Shown piece after piece: positions 63,909 through 64,000 of a stretch of DNA of 64,000 nucleotides. The stretch's first letter is position 1, and the number at the start of each line of letters is the position of its first letter. The DNA comes from Clostridium sp. AM49-4BH. Lineage in GTDB: Bacteria > Bacillota > Clostridia > Lachnospirales > Lachnospiraceae. The stretch is taken from contig NZ_QUFB01000004.1 in NCBI RefSeq assembly GCF_003478335.1, positions 48,372 through 112,371 on the forward strand. The letters are read 5' to 3'. The position numbers were made by a program, and so were the translations under genes. Below the pieces are notes generated by a model, which had not been told where the DNA came from, searched no databases, and saw only the letters and a list, made by a program, of their open reading frames with translations.

Positions 63909-63976
63909 GCTTTATAGGAAACTTCTCGTTTCCTATAAAGCAAAAAACGCTCCGCGAGGATGCGCATCTCGCGGAG
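63909..63976 (+). repeat. Two adjacent perfect inverted repeats; possible copy 4 of the dispersed repeat
   Basis: GCTTTATAGGAAAC / GTTTCCTATAAAGC (14-bp arms, 63909-63941) followed by CTCCGCGA / TCGCGGAG (63950-63976) with a GATGCGCATC palindrome in the loop. The TATAGGAAAC start matches the other repeat copies at 4091, 39441 and 42412. The window ends 24 bases later. Confidence 0.6.
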
Positions 63977-64000
63977 AAGAAGTTAGCTGCAAACAGCACC

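Noticed and set aside
1..64000. CRISPR arrays, insertion sequences, integrases or prophage genes
   Set aside because: No regularly spaced repeats, transposase, integrase or phage structural motifs were seen on either strand.

Overview
This window looks like a chromosomal segment of an anaerobic, spore-forming Firmicute, most likely a Lachnospiraceae-type Clostridium. The evidence is the sporulation genes (spoIVA, a spoVB-like flippase, a spoIIIE/ftsK translocase, tepA, YheC/D-like and BofC-like proteins), the ylxM/ffh/rpsP/khpA/rimM/trmD order, a Na+-pumping decarboxylase operon, moderate-to-low GC, strong AGGAGG sites and TTGACA-17-TATAAT promoters. I see no tRNA, rRNA, CRISPR array, prophage or insertion sequence.

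Layout. 1-3.8 kb: a cut-off EamA transporter, a decayed pnuC, luxS and mtnN (AI-2/activated methyl cycle), a fructoselysine-kinase-like gene and a SSAT-like acetyltransferase. 3.8-6.2 kb: a Mn2+ (yybP-ykoY) riboswitch with an overlapping terminator in front of two metal-ion antiporter genes. 6.2-8.1 kb: a tightly overlapped operon of HPr-kinase-like protein, PqqD/RRE protein and S24/S26 peptidase, ending in a deletion scar joined to the 3' end of a MATE gene. 8.1-11.1 kb: a Cys-rich/B12-activation-like protein, CYTH, GNAT and AlkD-like genes. 11.2-16.5 kb: a PadR-controlled envelope-stress-like operon (DUF4097, LiaF-like), then MATE and COG0523 GTPase genes. 16.5-22.6 kb: a TetR-ABC-FtsX efflux unit with two identical operators, then an HD protein. 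22.7-30.2 kb: spoVB-like, cysteine desulfurase, hisJ, rqcH, plsC and dacF-type genes. 30.3-35.7 kb: a biotin-dependent Na+ decarboxylase operon carrying two different carboxyltransferases. 35.7-42.4 kb: the ylxM-ffh-rpsP-khpA-rimM-trmD translation/secretion cluster, interrupted by a secreted Ig-like protein and followed by apbE. 42.5-52.5 kb: spoIVA, an SH3/NlpC-P60 hydrolase, a membrane-anchored MutS-like ATPase, two flavoproteins, a 5-formyl-THF cyclo-ligase and rpsO. 52.6-63.8 kb: pnp, Gx transporter, tepA, uppP, spoIIIE, two ATP-grasp genes and fhs.

A caution applies to the whole window. At least twelve genes, including the normally essential ffh, are broken by a single-base indel in a short homopolymer. 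In every case restoring one base gives back a continuous family-typical protein. This is most simply explained by uncorrected consensus errors, so I give restored gene extents and state where each frame changes. The exceptions I regard as real decay are pnuC and the MATE fragment, which have lost internal or 5' parts.

The most interesting biology is the riboswitch-controlled ion-exporter pair, the HprK-like/PqqD/S26 operon, the double-carboxyltransferase decarboxylase operon with a lipoprotein-fused gamma subunit, the COG0523-MATE pair with an altered metal motif, the ATP-grasp pair behind spoIIIE, and a dispersed intergenic repeat family.
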